Below, one piece after another: positions 6,813 to 6,854 of a stretch of 6,854 nt of DNA. The notes beneath the pieces are model-generated. The model saw nothing but the letters and a program-made list of their open reading frames with translations. It did no database searches and was not told where the DNA came from. Origin of the DNA: Lachnospiraceae bacterium (GTDB taxonomy: Bacteria; Bacillota; Clostridia; Lachnospirales; Lachnospiraceae); contig CAAEHZ010000138.1 of assembly GCA_900755865.1 (NCBI GenBank), positions 1-6,854 on the forward strand. The letters are read 5' to 3'. The position numbers and the translations under genes are program-made. How positions within the stretch are numbered: the first letter of the stretch is position 1; each line of letters opens with the position of its first letter.

Positions 6813-6854
6813 AAAAAAGTATGCTGCAAGCTGGGCGCGGGAACTAAAGGGTGC

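Noticed and set aside
6840..6854. Beginning of a T-box or TPP riboswitch (AACTAAAGGGTGC at the window end)
   Set aside because: The few bases recall the T-box AGGGTGG or the first strand of a THI box, but the T-box needs TGG where TGC is seen, and the rest of either element is outside the window.

Overview
The window looks like a chromosomal segment of an endospore-forming, low-to-mid GC Firmicute, most likely a clostridium of the Lachnospiraceae type. The reasons are a sporulation protease of the SpoIVB family, a membrane-anchored zinc-ribbon protein of a style common in gut Clostridia, strong AGGAGG-type ribosome binding sites, and intrinsic terminators. The genus assignment is inference; nothing in the sequence fixes the species. 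Every gene is an ordinary chromosomal type, and I see no insertion sequence, phage gene, CRISPR array, tRNA or rRNA.

Layout: 1-84 is a cluster of short perfect palindromes just before spoIVB. 85-1437 (+) is spoIVB, the forespore serine peptidase that triggers pro-sigma-K processing. 1563-2465 (+) is an unrecognised 300-residue zinc-ribbon / single transmembrane / extracytoplasmic protein with its own sigma-A-like promoter, followed by a UUCG-capped terminator. 2619-4451 (-) is typA/bipA, a translational GTPase, which converges on the previous gene and has its own long-hairpin terminator and an extended -10 promoter. 4452-4696 is a divergent intergenic region. 4697-6133 (+) is an AI-2E/PerM-family membrane protein with a long charged C-terminal tail. 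6261-6710 (+) is dtd, D-aminoacyl-tRNA deacylase. 6711-6854 holds no gene but contains a nested hairpin and a second hairpin without a U-tract, and then the window ends.

The genes do not form one pathway. spoIVB belongs to sporulation, typA and dtd to translation under stress and translation quality control, and the AI-2E-family and zinc-ribbon proteins to the cell membrane. The AI-2E-family gene and dtd may be co-transcribed, since no terminator is visible in the 127 bases between them. The points most worth a second look are the palindrome cluster upstream of spoIVB, the zinc-ribbon gene lying where spo0A usually sits, and the structured non-coding stretch after dtd. I found no clear evidence of a new multi-gene system.
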